Shown one piece after another: positions 11,642-26,600 of a DNA stretch of 64,000 nucleotides. The stretch comes from Emydura subglobosa. Taxonomy: Eukaryota > Chordata > Testudines > Chelidae. Position 1 is the first letter of the stretch, and every line of letters starts with the position of its first letter. The stretch covers positions 70,362,111 to 70,426,110 of the forward strand of contig ML679956.1 in the NCBI GenBank assembly GCA_007922225.1, given 5' to 3'. The notes under the pieces are model-generated. The model made no database searches. It saw only the letters and a list, made by a program, of their open reading frames with translations, and was not told the DNA's origin. A program made the position numbers and the translations under genes.

Positions 11642-14600
11642 CTGAATGAAGACACAAAGTAAAAGTCCAAAATATTAGCAAATCCTACCATCTGTTCCTC
11701 CTCTTTTTTTTAAAATTTTTTTACTCTTTCTTAAAATATCTTACCAATGGAAGTGTGAATCAGCAGCCTGTATAGCACTAGTAAAAATGCATCTTAAAGG
11801 GACACTGACAAGTAAAAAATAATGGGTGAAATCCTGATCGCACTGAAGTTAATAGTAAAATACCCATTGTGTTTATTTGGTGTCAAAGATCTCACCCAAT
11901 ATATTTTAAAAAACCAAATGTACTTACCTGTGTTACCAAATGCTACCTAAGATTATTAAAGTTGAAGGAGTCCAAAATTTTAACAGACTAATGATTTTCA
12001 TTGCCCAAATTGAGACAACTTGAAGGGTCCTGATTTTCAGATGATGGGTTCTCAACATTTTTTTAAAATTCAGTCCCCCTTCAAAGTACATCCAAAAAAA
12101 GAAGAGTGAACATTTTGTTGCTGTATCCAGCCCACAGAACTATTCAAATGAATACTTACACCCACAATTAGGAAGTCAAGCCAACACCAGGCATTGGTGA
12201 AATACTTCTTGAAGCCATAAGCCACCCATTTCAGAAACATTTCCAGGATAAAGATGTAAGTGAAGATTTTATCAAGAAATTCTAACATGCTTTTAATGTT
12301 TTTTCTTTCTTCAAGATGAATATCTTCAAATGCCTGGAATAATAAATCTTAAATATAATCCCATTCTACAGAGTTTCAGTGGAATATTTTGATGTGCTGA
12401 AATTAGAGATGCATTCACCTTTCATTATGAAACTTCAAACCACATGAAATTTGGACTCTCATTCTGCAAACAGTTACATGTCAGCTGAACTTTACAAATG
12501 TGAATAGTCCCAATGAAGGTGATAATTAGAACTGGCTGAAAAAACAGAATTCATTTTCCCAGGATTTTGGATAAGTTTTCATCATGTTTCACAGAATGGA
12601 ATCAAGAAAAAAATTCATTTGGGAAAATGCCAAAATGCTTTGTTTAGACATTTTTTTGATCCAGAACAGCAAATGTCCTATTTGGTCATGTTTATTCAAA
12701 TTTTCACTGCATCATTCAGGGAAGGCAGGGGAAAATCTCTGTCTTCGTCAAAAAAAGCCCAAAACCTTAATAAAATCAATAATGGGGGATGGAGTGGAGG
12801 AGGGTAAGATGAGGAGGGTGAGTGGAAGAGAGAAGGATCTCCTCAGCATTCTCAAAGGTGCTGCCAACCCTCTGTCATACTGGAGCACTTCATTGTGATG
12901 GCAAGGCAACTGGATGTGACTGCCTATCACCACTGTGACAGTGACTCCCTAGGAGGGAGGGAGGGAAAAAGGGACCATCTCTGTGGTCCCACCTGAAGTG
13001 GCAGCACCCAGAGTTTCTGCCCATCCCAACATCAGGCCAGCTCCATAGCACTCACTCTCACGCAAGTGCAGCCTACACCACCTTAACCTGCTCCTACTTT
13101 GGAAGATGGTACCAAACATAGTATTCCTGTGAGCAGTAGCTCCGAAGAAACAGCAGTTTAGGCTGAGATTAGGGTGCTTAGGGACTGGGACCATGCACTT
13201 GCAGCCAGGAGCCACCAATGGAGGCCTGGGAGCACCTCCATGCTCTGCTGGAGGAGCAGAGGGAGAAATTCCTTTGAGGGCAAGCTGAGTCCACAACCCT
13301 GATTCTGGGTAAAATGTTATAAACATTTTTGGGTTCCTTAAAACATCGCAAACAAATTTCGACCAGCTCTAGTGATAATAATGAAAAGAACATATTAGAT
13401 ACTGTGGAAGAACTACAAAATATTCCTATATGCAAGGAACAATCTTTTGCCCCACATATAGTCAACCTTCATTAAAGTTGTATTTTATGGCACAACAATC
13501 TATTTATGGCAGTCAAACTGGTGATAAGTGGTGAGATGAAGGATGTAAAGATGTATGGTGGAAATGCCAATTCTGGTATTTGTTATGCTTCCCCAAATCC
13601 TGCATCAACATCAGTGAATCCTCCAGGTACCAAAGCCAAAAGGACATGGTGTGTGGTCATTGTTTTAATGAAGAAATAATCTTATAAACAATTATTTGCT
13701 TGTTTCAGGAAGTGAACAGCAGGTTCTTAATGAGACTTGTGTGATCACTTCAGCTCTAGGAACACCCGTGGAGAGCTGACATGGTACTTCACATAGGGAA
13801 GAACATCAAAGAAATCAAGATCTTGGAAGCAGAATTTTGAGAGGGATCAGCAGCATATGTGAAGTTCCTCAGCTGCTGTACATGTTACATGTGGAAGTTT
13901 GGGAGTTGCATCACCTGTCTCTGTGAAAATCCTAATACAAGTGTAAACGGGTGTCCCTATTACAAATATAGACAATCAAATACAGTCCTAAATGACTATC
14001 ACAAAGTCTCATTACAGGCCTAGAAATTTCCTAGACACAATCTGTGAAACAAACAGCAAAATTCAGAGGTGAGTCTAAGAAAATGTAATCCTAGTGTGAA
14101 ACTAAGTTAATTAAACCTAGTTAAGGTCCCTCAATAAGTAAGTTACACAAATTTAGAATCCCACTAGACTCATTCAGATTCATATTTACCAACTTGTAGC
14201 TTATAGTTATACATACACACACACACACACACACACATGCACACACACCAGTTCTGTCCTAAGGAATTTTATTTTTAGTGGATTCTAGCGGAAGAGTATA
14301 TTTTCAGATATGCACAAAAATTGGCAGTGTTGTTGTAGCCATGTTCGCCTCAGGATATTAAAGAGACAAGGTGGATAAGGTAATATCGTTTATTGGACCA
14401 ATGTCCGTTGATGAGAGACTGTCACAGAGTCACAGAATCTGGTCTATCTCCTGGCATGTCACACTATCCTGAGAGTGACCCCTTTCGTGTGCCAGGACCC
14501 ACACAGTTCCACAGTGGGAGGCCTATAGTCTCCAAGACTGGGCCTTTGGTACCAGTGTCTCCTGTCTTTCTCCATGGATCCCTGCAGAGAATCCAGCCAA

Positions 14601-17600
14601 ATCAGAGTCCTGTGGGAGGCCTGTACTGTGCCCCTTCAGGAAACATTGCTCTCAGTGAGTATTTACAGGCACAGGCAGCCTTTTCAAAACAAGATAACCA
14701 TTTATTAGTCACTTGGTTATACAATCTGAAAATCCTTAGGTGAGCACAGAGAGGTAGAAGTTAAGCCATAGTCTATCCTGGCCAAGCCAGTGCCCTGATG
14801 AGCCAGCCAAGCTGTGATGGACTCCATTTCTGGCTCTCTCCCCTCTTTGTCCTGCAGGCAGGGCAGTCCTTAGGGTAAGGTGGATTGGGGTGACCACCGC
14901 ACTTTGGGGGGCCCCACTCCAGACCAGGCAGGTGGCTGTAGCGTGCCTCCTGGCTGCATGCCAGACTGGGTGGGAGAAGGGCAGTCACATACCGAGGGGG
15001 CCAGTCCTTCATGATGTGCAGTGGGGGCAGGAGGGCACAGTCAGCTGTCCGGTGGAGCCTCCTGCGCCCCCCTTTCCCTGCTGTGCATTGTGAAGGGCCT
15101 GCCCAGCGGGCTGGGGACGAGGCTCCCCCATCTGAGCTGGCCCTGGGCTGTGGGGCTGGAGCAGGAGAGCCAAGCACCATGGGGGGAGGGGAGGTCGGTG
15201 GAGCCTAGCCAGAGCCGGGCACCATGTGGTGGGTAAGTGGGAGGGGGCAGAGCCGGGCTCCACCAACCCGCACAGGAAGAGGTAAACAGCATGTCCCACT
15301 CCCCCACCCCCGCAGGTACAGATCCTCCCCTCCCTGGGGCAGCTGGGGGGCAGCACCGCCTTGTGGGATCCAGGAACCCCTCCTGCCCTGCGTGGGGGGT
15401 GGTGCGTGAGGGTTGGGGGGACCCTGAATGCAGGCTTGGCCCCCGGGTGCCAGAGACCCAGGGTATGCCAGTGGAGCCGGGTGGGGGCCCACACAGTCTG
15501 GTTTGCCCTGGCCCCGCACCCCCACTAGGAACAGCCCTGCATGCAGGTACTCCTCCTGAGTCCCTCCAAAAAACCCCTTCTTCCAGTCACCTGACATCTT
15601 GTTTTACACTCAGCTCACAAGACCTATCTGCTGTGGTTTCTTTCTGTTAGGTGTTGATTATTCAGTTGTTGGGGCATCTCTTTATCTTGCTGGACCCTCT
15701 GTTGATTTGAGTCAGTTTGGTCTAGTTTGTAATGACTGTATTCATTCCTCCCTAAACAGAAAAGGGACACACATACATACACCTCTTGCACCATTCCAGG
15801 AGCACCCACTTGTTAGCAATGGAACATACAGAGGGAAACTCAGGCATGCCTAGGATTCATAAAAATATTACAGAAAATTTCCACTTTGTCACAGCTCTTC
15901 CCCCTTTGAGACTGAACGAAGCAGGGACACTTTAACCAGTGACCTGGGGAAGTTCAAACTCAGAAATGTTATTCATAGATGCCACAGAATATTTCTCATC
16001 ACCTTGGCAGCTGTCCAATCAGGCACTTTCAAATTCTTACAGCAGTTTCTGATCAATCAAACTTATATTTTTCCCATGCACAGTTCAAAGCAGTTTCACA
16101 TTTTCCCTTTGGTCTTGTCTTTTAGATGACACTAGCAAGGTGCACATGAGGAGTTTTCATGTGGCCTGTGCCCTTTTGCCATCTCAAACCCCTATGGTTT
16201 GAAACTGGGATGGGGTACTGCCACTGTCTCCTTCCATTGTCTTCCAGATAGTGAGGAGGGCAGTGAACCCACATTCCTCTGTGTCAGCTATCTTGGATGC
16301 AGACTGGGAGCTCTGTGTAAGCTTGAAAACTTGTTTCTCTCACCAACAGAAGTTGGTCCAATAAAAGATACTACATAATCTGCTTTGTCTCTTTATTTCA
16401 AGTAGTTTCTCTTCTTATTCCAAGACAATTAACACACCAGGTAAGAACATTTGATCTTAATGAAACACCTAAAAATGATAATCTATGTATGTGAAATAAC
16501 TGCCAGAAAAAGTCATAGATAAAGCAATATACAAGCAGAATGGAAATCATCTGTCATGTGACTTACAGCACTTTACAGTTTAAGTTACCCCTATGCTAAG
16601 TAATTTTTCCCTCTTTTCCCAAGCACTTTGAAAATACACCCTTATGCCCTGTGCAAAAAAGTCACAGCTGTGTAACACCTCTACATACAATTATAAGTCA
16701 ACCTGAGACGAGATTAAGTAAAATTTACCAGGGCACCGCTGCTCAACAGAATCATGAATATGATAAAGCTTTCAAACCAGTTGTGTTCAACAACTTTGTA
16801 GCAGATTTTCCTCAGGTTCCACCATGTTTTGCCTGGAAACTTTGTGGTATTCACCACACAACAAGGGAAATGTCGAACACAACCTGAAAGAGGGACACAT
16901 GTTACATGAATATGCAGGGCAGCCATGGAAATTTCTGGGTTCAGGGGAAAGTCCTTAGTCTCTTAAACTTGTCTGTCTCCTGTTTCCTCTTTCTCAGTCC
17001 TTCATTATTTGAAAGCAAACTACAAAATTATTTGTAAGCAATTAGAAATATCTTGCACCCATTAATGAGCTACCTTCCAGCTCACTGGAAATTGCTAAGA
17101 ACACTGGTAATGGTCTCAGAATGCTGATGACCAGGTTTACAGAACAAAGGTAACACACAGAAGGCTGGACTTCATGGCATTGGAAATTTACCCAGCGTTC
17201 TAAACGTCATGGCTAGCACTGAGAGCTGGAAGAATAATACAACTGGCACAAGGAGTCAGTATATCTTGGAAATTAGAGATAAAGATAACCTGTAGGATCA
17301 TATAGTCCATCCCCTTTGACTGCAGAATTGTTCCCTACCTTTTAATTTCTAGTCCTTTATCCATTCTAGATTCAAATTAACAAACTGACTGGATTTCCAC
17401 TACACACCTTCTAAGAACACTCAACTGTCTAGTTGATCTTACTATTTAAGAAAACTGAGGTTGAAAATCAGGAAAAGTTTCCTTTCAATCTCAGCACATC
17501 ATTCATATACTTTTTAGTACTTACTTTATTATAGATGGGGCAAGCAGAAGAGAAGGTTACTCACCTGTGCCGTAACTGAGGTTCTTCGAGATGTGTCCCC

Positions 17601-20600
17601 CTGTGGGTGCTCTGCTTCAGGTGTCTGGCGCGCCTATGCATCCAGATCAGAGATCTTCGTCAGTAGGGCCCAGTCAAGTCGCGCATGCGCGGCCTGTCTC
17701 ACAGCACCGTTGGCACCACATGCACACAACCCCAGTCCCTCCGTTCCTTCTCCACCGTGGAGCAATAATGGGTCAGGCTCTGAAGTAGAGGGGAGGGAGG
17801 GTAGTGGAGCACCCACAGGGACACACATCTTGAAGAACCTCAGTTATTGAACAGGAGAGTAACCTTCACTTCATCGAGTGGTCTGACCCTGGGGGCGCTC
17901 TACTTCAGGTGACTATGGAGCAGTATCCCTCATTTGGCAGAGGGAACTTCAGAGTTATTGTGGTCTACAGATGATAGAACATTTACACCTACAGTTGCAT
18001 CTGACCTGGAAGCTTGGTCAAGGGCGTAATGTTTGGTATGTAGCCGCTCTACATATGTCTGTTATGGGAACATTCTTAAGGAAGGCTGTGGATGCTGCCT
18101 TTTCCCTTGTGGAGTGTGCTCTGATCCGTTGAAGGGGTTGCACATTCTTTAGGGTGTATCAGAAGTGGATACAGTCTTTTATCCACTTAGAGATTCTCTG
18201 TTTAGATATGGTTCCCCCTTTAGAGCATTCCGCAATGGACACAAAGAGACTTGATTTTTGCTTGAAGGATTTAGTCCTGTCCAAGTAGAAAGCTAACGTT
18301 CATCTGACATCTAACATGTGTAGTGAAGCATTCTGCACATTCTCATGTGGTTTCGGATAGAATGTAGGTAGGTGTATTTGTTGGTTAATGTGGAACGATG
18401 AATTGACCTTTGGCAGAAATTTTGGGTGGGGATGTAGTATGACTTTGTCTTTGTAGAAGATTGTGTAGGGTGGGTGTTCCATAAGTGTCCCGATTTCCCC
18501 TACACGTCGTGCAGATGATTTAGCCACAAGAAAAGATACTTTCATAGACATGTGTATGAGGCAGCATTTCACTACCGGTTCAAAAGGATATTCAGTTAAA
18601 GTATGTAATACTAAGTTCCGGTTCCATGGGATAGTGGACCTGCAGATCTCCGGGTATGTGTTTTGTATGCCACTAAGGAATCATTTGACTAAAGGGTAAG
18701 TAAAAATAGTCTTGTCTGCTGTTTTCAGGTGAAAGGCAGCTATAGCGGCCAAGTGGACTTTGAGAGAGCTGAGTGACAGGCCTGAGTTTTTGAGTTCGAG
18801 CATGTTCTCCAGTACATTTGGGATTGAAGTCGATACAGGTAAATTACGTCTGTTTTTACACCATTCATTGAACATGGTCCATTTTTGGAGATAAGCTTTG
18901 TGAGTTGTTGATTTTCTGCTGTTCAATAACACTTTTTTGACCTGTTGAACATTCTAACTCTTCTCCTTGAAACCATGTAGGAACCATGCCATGCAAGGCT
19001 CCCATAAGGGGTGTGGGGGGAGGAAAGGGTACACTTTTCTGGGGCCCGTAGACCCTGGGGGGGCCGGCCCAGGCTGCAACTCTCATTACCATGAGGACAA
19101 AATTGAGCCTAATTGTCGATCATGGCTCAGGATATTATTAGAAATTTATTTCCTTGTATCTATGTATCTATTGTCCAGATATTGTGAGATTTGCTAGAGC
19201 CAATCAGAAGCAGTGTTTGAGCAGTCTCAAGCAACATTCTGAACAGTGAGTTGCTGGACCTACTGGCCCAGCCCAGGCCCTTCTGTAGAATAGAGAGTGT
19301 GTGCTTGTGCAGTTAAACTAGGACTTGTAGTTTGACCTTGAGACACAGAGAGATTTGTGCTCCTCTCTGTGACATGGTCTATCATATCAAGGTCAAGAAC
19401 TACCAGTCCCAGAGTTTCTTGTGCATAGGCAGAAGGGAGGGACAGCTGATGGGAGGGGCAAAGCAAAGCACCATAAGACAGTGGGAGCCAGTGCTGCTGC
19501 TTCTTCTGGTAGGATTTGCAGACCCACAATATATGTGAGTAAGTGTCTAATTCACTCACAGTCATACACACACCCCATACTGCCATGTCTGGTGGTGGCT
19601 ATAAATACAAATCAAGCAGCCAGAAATGTAAGGAGGTAAAAGAAAGGGAACTAAAAGAAGCTATAGGACACTAATCTATCCTCCAATTTTTCAAATCAGA
19701 CAAGGCCTTTCTGCAGTCAGGCAATATACTAACTAGGGAAGCAGATGACCAAAATCAAGATGAAAATGATTTCAGTATAGAGACAGTGTCTGTGGCACTG
19801 GCAATTGATGATAAAGAAAGCTAATACTTGAAGATAGCCAGGTAGTATCATCATTAGCAAAACCACATTCAGGAGGTTTACAAGAAGCAGGAGAGAGTAG
19901 TGCTACACTATCTGATTCTTGTCTTTTCAAAGATCCAGGCTTGTGGCGTGAAAACATAATAGATTCTATCTGTCAAAAATTGTTCTATCTGGTGTCCTGA
20001 CTTTTGAAGAAATGTGGAAGCTAGCAAAGTCAATGCCAAAAGATGTTGATGGGCATAATTTTCCTAAATTTCTTCTCAAATGTAAGACTTCCAACAAGAG
20101 AGAAAAGATACCAAGAGACTGGCTTGTTTGGAGTGCTACAAACCAGCACTGTATTGTTTTCCATGTCGGCCGTTTCCTAAAGTGAGGCTTAAACAACGCA
20201 GTATGCTGCCAAAAAATGAAGGGTATTCACCAATTGTGAAGAAATGGCGTAAGCTATATACTAAACTTCCTGAACATGAAAGAGCATAGAACATAAAACT
20301 TGCTACTGCCAGTGGAAGCAATTACAGCAGTCACTGTCAGGTGGACGTGGAGTGGACAGTGAGATTCAAAAACAAATATTAACAGAAGTTACAAGATGGA
20401 AAGAAATACTGGAAAGATTGTTGGATGTTACCTTATTTCTTGTTTCACGAGGTTTAGCATTCCAAGGAGATAATAATCTGATAGGTGACCCACACAATGG
20501 TAACTTTCTTGGAACTCTTAAGATTATAGCTCATTGACTTGTGACCATTTCGCTAAAGTCAAACAGAAGCAAACAGAGAGCAGAACAACGAAAGGACAGG

Positions 20601-23600
20601 CTCATTATCTCTCATGGGAGCATCAGAATGAGTTTATTGAATTATGTGGTAAGAGTGTGCAGAAGACCATCCTTGCAGAGAGAGAAAAGGCCATTTATTA
20701 TTCCATCATATGTGATGCTACTCCTGATGCCTCTCACCATGAACAACATGTGTTGATATAGCAATTTGTAGTTCACAACAAAGACAGCGGTACGTTTAAC
20801 ATTAGAGAAAGGTTGCTTGAGTTTATCAACTTTGATTTTAAAAAAGGAGAAAAGATAGCTGAAATGCTAATTGGCAGCTTGAAATGTTATAACATTCCTC
20901 TGGATGACTGTAGAGGTCAAGGATTTGATAATGGCTATAATATGTCAGGGAAAATAAAAGGTGTTCAGGCCTGCATTATGTCCAAAAATGAACTTGCTAT
21001 GTATTCTCCTTGTGGTTCCCATTCACTAAATATTGTAGGGATTAATGCTGCTGCAGCCTGTACTGAAACATTAACATTTTTTGGTTGTGTTCAGCAACTT
21101 TTTGTGTTTTTCAGTGTTCGCCCAGTGAGGTGGAAGATTATAACAGATAGGATACACTGCTCACTCCACTCTCACTCAGCTACACACTGGAGTGTACGTG
21201 CTGATGCTGTCCATCCACTCACAAAGCATCTTCCAGGTATTCTGAAAGCACTGGAATGTGCTCTTGAATTAAACTTGACACATGAAGCTCAATCACAAGT
21301 AGAAGCACTGAAAAGGTACTTTAGCTCATTTTTATGCCTTTTGATTGCTAGCTTCTGGTACAAAGTTCTTTCAAGTACTGAGGACAGAAACAAGATTTTA
21401 CAAGCCAGAGGAATCTCTCTTGAATCAGAGGTAGCTCTCATTGCTGATATTATTGAAGAAATAAAACAACTTAGAGATCAGTGGCACAAAATTCTAGCAG
21501 AAGGCATGGTAATTTTGGCACAATTGCCAAAGAAGAGAGGAATGAAATGGAAAAGATTTCATGATGAGACATCTGAGCCTGAGGAATCATGTTCTACCAT
21601 CTCTGAAAATGAATCAGAGTCTTTATTCAGAAGGAATGTTTTCGATGCAAATTTGGACAAAGTCATCTGCGAATTATAGGACAGATTCAAAGCAACCAAT
21701 AACATTTGTTTAACATTCCGTTCAGTCCTAAAATATGTGACACTAGAGCCTGGGAACTAGAAGAAGCTTCTAAATGTCTACTTCACAAGTATCCTACAGA
21801 TCTCTCTAAGAATTTTCCTTGCGAAATGTTGCACCTGAAAAAAATCTTCAAGTCTACTTTTGGAAAAGAATATGAACTACACACACTTATCTTATTAAAT
21901 GAGATTTACAAAAAACAACTGCAACTAATTTTCAGTAAAGTGTGCATAGCCCTATGGATTTTTTGCACACTGCCAGTGACTGGCAGAAGCTGAAAGAAGT
22001 TTCAGCAAGCTAGCACTCATCAAAAACTGCAAGCGTTCTACAATGGGGGAAGAACGGTTAAGCCACCTAGCTATCTTGCAAAAGAAATTGACTTTGGGGG
22101 GCTAATCCACGATTTTGCAGTGAAAAAGGCCAGAAAAATAAAGCTTTAAAGTTAATTGACCTAATTATAAAATGTTTGCAGTCACATTGGTCCATTAGAA
22201 TAAAAAAATCAAGACATTGACAGGATATAATACCTTTATAAAGACCAAAAAGTTACAAAATAGTCAGCAAACTTGAAGGACTCTCAGGCTGGGTATTATG
22301 TTAAACAAAAATAACAAAGGGGGGCATTTTTCAGAAATGTAGAATATGTAACAGTAATTTCAAAATTCAAACTTTTTTCATGGCTCATGAGATTGTATGT
22401 ATGGGATGAGGGATTGTGGTATGTGTGTGGGAGGAGGGCCATGTTACAAGTTTGTACTGGGCCTAAAAATATTATGCTTGGGCCCTGATGCCATGAGGTG
22501 GAGTTTGTCTAAGTGCAGATGCAGAGTTTGGCCATTGTCCTTATGTAGTAGGTCTCTGTGTGTTGGAAGGACTACTGGTGTGCATGTCAATATCTGGAGC
22601 AGGTAAGAATACCACATTTGTCTCGGCCATGCAGGAGCTATGAAGATCACTCTCGTTCTGTCCGAGCGTATTTTGTATAGGACTTTTAGAATCATTGGTA
22701 TGGGGGGAAACTCGTAGAGTAGACCTCTGTTCCACCTGATAAGGTAGGTGCCACCCCTGGATCTGGCACCCAACCCTCCTCTGGAACAGAATAGTGGGCA
22801 TTTCTGTTTCTGTGGGGTTGCAAAGAGGTCAGTGGTTGGACAGCCCCATTGCCAAAAAATGTTTTGCAGCACTGTGTCGTTTAGTTCCCATTCGTGTTTC
22901 TGTGTGAAGTTTCTGCTGAGGGCATACCCCGTTATATTCTGGCACCTCAGGAGACATGGAGCTGAGATACTGATGCCATGATGGACGCACCGTATCCATA
23001 GTTTCATTGTCTCTCTGCATAGCGAGTATGACGGGCTCCCCCTTTATGGTTTATATAGTACATGCATGCAACGTTGTCCGTTGTGACTTTTATTGTTTTG
23101 TTCCTTATAAGAGGGAGAAAGTGTAAGCATGCGTTGCATATTGCCCGAAGTTCTAGCAGGTTTATGTGTAGGAATATTTCCAGTAGAAATCACCTGCCCT
23201 GTATAGTGTGGTGTAATAGATATGCTCCCCATCTGATAAGGGATGTGTCTGCTGTGAGTATAATCAAGGGCGGTTCCTGGTAAAATGGGAAGCTGGCCAG
23301 CATGTTTGAAGGGTAAATCCACCACAGTAGTGAGTCCTTGACGTAGTTGGGCATTATTAACACTTTGAGTAGGCAGTGTGTGCAAGGTTTGTACATGGTG
23401 GTTAGCCATGCTTGTAGGCAGTGCATCTGCAGACGCGCGTGCCTTACTACGTACGTCGTGGCTTCCACGTGGCCTAGAAGTTGGAGGCATGCGTGGGCCG
23501 TGAGAGTAAAACTGTTTCTTATAAAAGAAATTAGATTCCTGATAACATCGGATCTCTTCTCTGGTAGTGATGCCTTTGCTGAAATCGAATTGAAGTGTGC

Positions 23601-26600
23601 ACCTATAAATTCTAGCTGTTGTACTGAACCAGGGTAGATTTTTGGTGATTTATCATGAGTCCCAGTGCTTAGAATAGCGATGTTGTTTGCCGGGTGGCTG
23701 TTAACGCTCCTATTTGAGTACTTGTTTTTAATAGGCAATCGTTCAGGTATGGAAATATAATTATTCCCCCCCTGTGGAGGTATGCGGTCACCACAGCTAG
23801 TATCTTTGAGAATACCCTTGGCATTGTGGAGAGGCCAAATGGAAGTACTCTGTACTTGTAGTATCTGTCTCCCAGGATGAACCTGAGAAATCGTCTGTAT
23901 GCATGGAGTATGGTCATGCGAAAATAGGTATCCTGAAGGTCAAGGGCTGAAAACCAGTCCCTTTGTTCCAGTGCTGGTATGATGGTTGATGGCGTGACCA
24001 TTTTGAACCTTTGTACTCTTACAAACTTGTTTAGCCTTCTGAGGTCTAATATAGGTCTCCATCCTCCATTTTTCTTCTGGGTTAAAAAGTACCGAGAATA
24101 GAAACCCTTCCCCATGTACAGTTGTGCTACCTGTTCTATTGCACCGAGGGGTACTAGACAATTTACTTCTTGTTGAAGCAGTTGCTCATGGGTTGGTTCC
24201 CTGAAGAGGGATGGGGAAGGGTATTGGGTGGTAGATATGTGGGTGAAGGGGATAGAGTACCCTGAGCGTATAATTTCTAGTACCCATTTGTCCGATGTTA
24301 TGGATACCCAAATAGTTTGGAATGGACGGAGATGATGACTGAATATTGTGATGGGTAATCTTTGCACTGGAACTTGAGGGAGGTCGTTTAGGCCCTCGAC
24401 CAAACTTTCAAAATTGTTGTTTCGATGAAGGCGGCTGAGATGTTGATTGCTTCTGTTACTGGCTATTTTGCCATCTTCTCTGAGGTCTTTGCCTTGCTCA
24501 AATTGTGTCATATTGTCTCTGTTCATATGGATATTGAGGATATCTCCTTTGCTAAAGCTGATATCTGTTTTGTCTCCTTCTCATTGCAGGAGTGTATGTG
24601 CTGAAGGTCCGCAACCTCGCTTGTGAATCCTTCATTGTATGGAGGACTTCATCTTTTTTCTTGCTGAATAATTTGACTTTGTCAAATGGAGATCTTTGAT
24701 GGTGGATTGTAGATCCCTGGTTAGGGCCACCGAATGAAGCCAGGAAGCTCTCCGCATGACAATCACCATGGCCATGGTTCTTGCAGCTGTGTGTGCTGTG
24801 TCAAAAGTAGCCTGCAGGGCTGTTCTAGATATAAGCTGACCCTCTGTGACAAGAACTGGAATTGCTCTCTTCTTGCCTGTGGGATGACATCAATAAAATC
24901 CATGAATTTCAAATATGTGTCATGGTCACAGTTTGAAAGTAGCACGGCATAGTTGGCTACACATAAACTGTAGAGTGGCGGAGGAGTAGACTTTCCATCC
25001 GAATAGATTGACTTTCTTCCAGTTTTTGTCTTGGGGTGTGGATTTTTGCTGAGTCTGTTTGCCCCTTTGTTGAGCTGCTTCCACTACCAGAGAATTGGGA
25101 GGGTGTGGCAGAGTAAAGGGTGAAAAGCCCATCCGTGCCTCTGCCACTCCCAACCCAGCTGCCTGGGCTCGGGTAAAGTTGGTCAACAGGCCCCAGACTG
25201 CAAGCAAGGAAGCCAAGCTGAAGGTGCTGATGAGAGCATGCCAGAGCCATGCCTAATGAGGCTATGGGGAACAGCTGTTTCCCTAGCTGGAGGAGTATAT
25301 AAGCCAGCGAGGGAGAAACCAACGGAGAGACATGGCCAAGCAGGGCAGGGAGGACTGTGAGTCAGTCTGCCTGCTGGTCAAGAGGGACAAGCAACCCTGA
25401 GCCTCTGAGCCCCTACAGTGCCTGGGCAGGGACTGGGGAACTGACTGTGTGCACTGTAAATAAATGAACATGGGTGACTGACGCAGACAGCTGTGAGTCC
25501 TTCATACAATGGGGGAACCCCGAGGGCCAGGAGGGACCGGCCAAGTGGCATGGTACAGAGTGGGATGGGTGAACAGGAACTCAGCTCCCTTTGAGTGGAC
25601 GTAATATTTGTTATCGGCTCTTTTGCACGTGGGTGTGATGGTGGCTGGAGTTTGCCACGTGGAATCTGTTGGTTCCATTAGTGCTTCATCCATTGGCAAA
25701 TCTATCTTAGATGGTGCAGTGGTGTGCAAGATCTTCAAGAGCTTTTGATGTTTCTCTGATACCTCTTCCAGGGGTATCTCCAAACCCTGTGCCACTCTTT
25801 TGAACAGCTCTTGAAACTGTCTGAAGTCGTCCGCACTAGTATGTGGGGGCAGCATTATGGTATTGTCCAGTGAAGAGGAAGAGTTATGTGGTGTTGGTGA
25901 TGCTTGTGGTTCTAATGCATCATCTACCTATGCAGTGGCTTCTGATGGAGGGATTATGGCTGACTGCATTGATTGCTGTGGGGACATGTTTCTGTCCCTA
26001 TGGGAAGTAGAGGGTCTTCTGTAGTCCCTGCATAGTGAGACCATGATTCCCAGTTATGCCACTGCATGGGGTATGTCACTGGTGGGGCAAACCATGGAGG
26101 TGCATACCATGGTTGTCCTGGGTAACCTCCATATCTCCTATGACCAGGGGGAAAAGATGTGGGTCTACGTTGTGAGGAATGTTGATATTGTCATCTTCTC
26201 TGCTGGATGATAGTACTGGGGACATTGGTGGTGATGTGTTTGTGCCATATAATGGAGAATCCTCTTGTTCCTGGTGTTTTTTCTTAGATTTGTGTTTTCT
26301 ACTCGGTACTGGACAAGTGCCATGGAGTTGGTCAGTGTCTACATCTGAGGCGGTGTCGATGGAGTGGCCAGTGTCGTTGTGTGCGTGGCTGTCTCTCTTG
26401 GTGCCATAGTTGCATGCAGTGCCAGGACTGCAGTCCACACCATTGTGCAAGTTGGTGCCGAGGTTATGGTTGGGGCCGCTTTAGCAGTCAGAGCCCTTTT
26501 TTTGTGCTGTGGCTGCCGGTGCCCATAGGGATTTCGTCAGAGCTGGATCAGAGGAGATCTTTACTGTTTTGACTCTCAATTCCATGCCATTGCTATGACG

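Noticed and set aside
15009..15650. Long overlapping open frames on both strands
   Set aside because: They lie inside a GC-rich hAT-type element, are Pro/Gly/Ala-biased and resemble no protein family.
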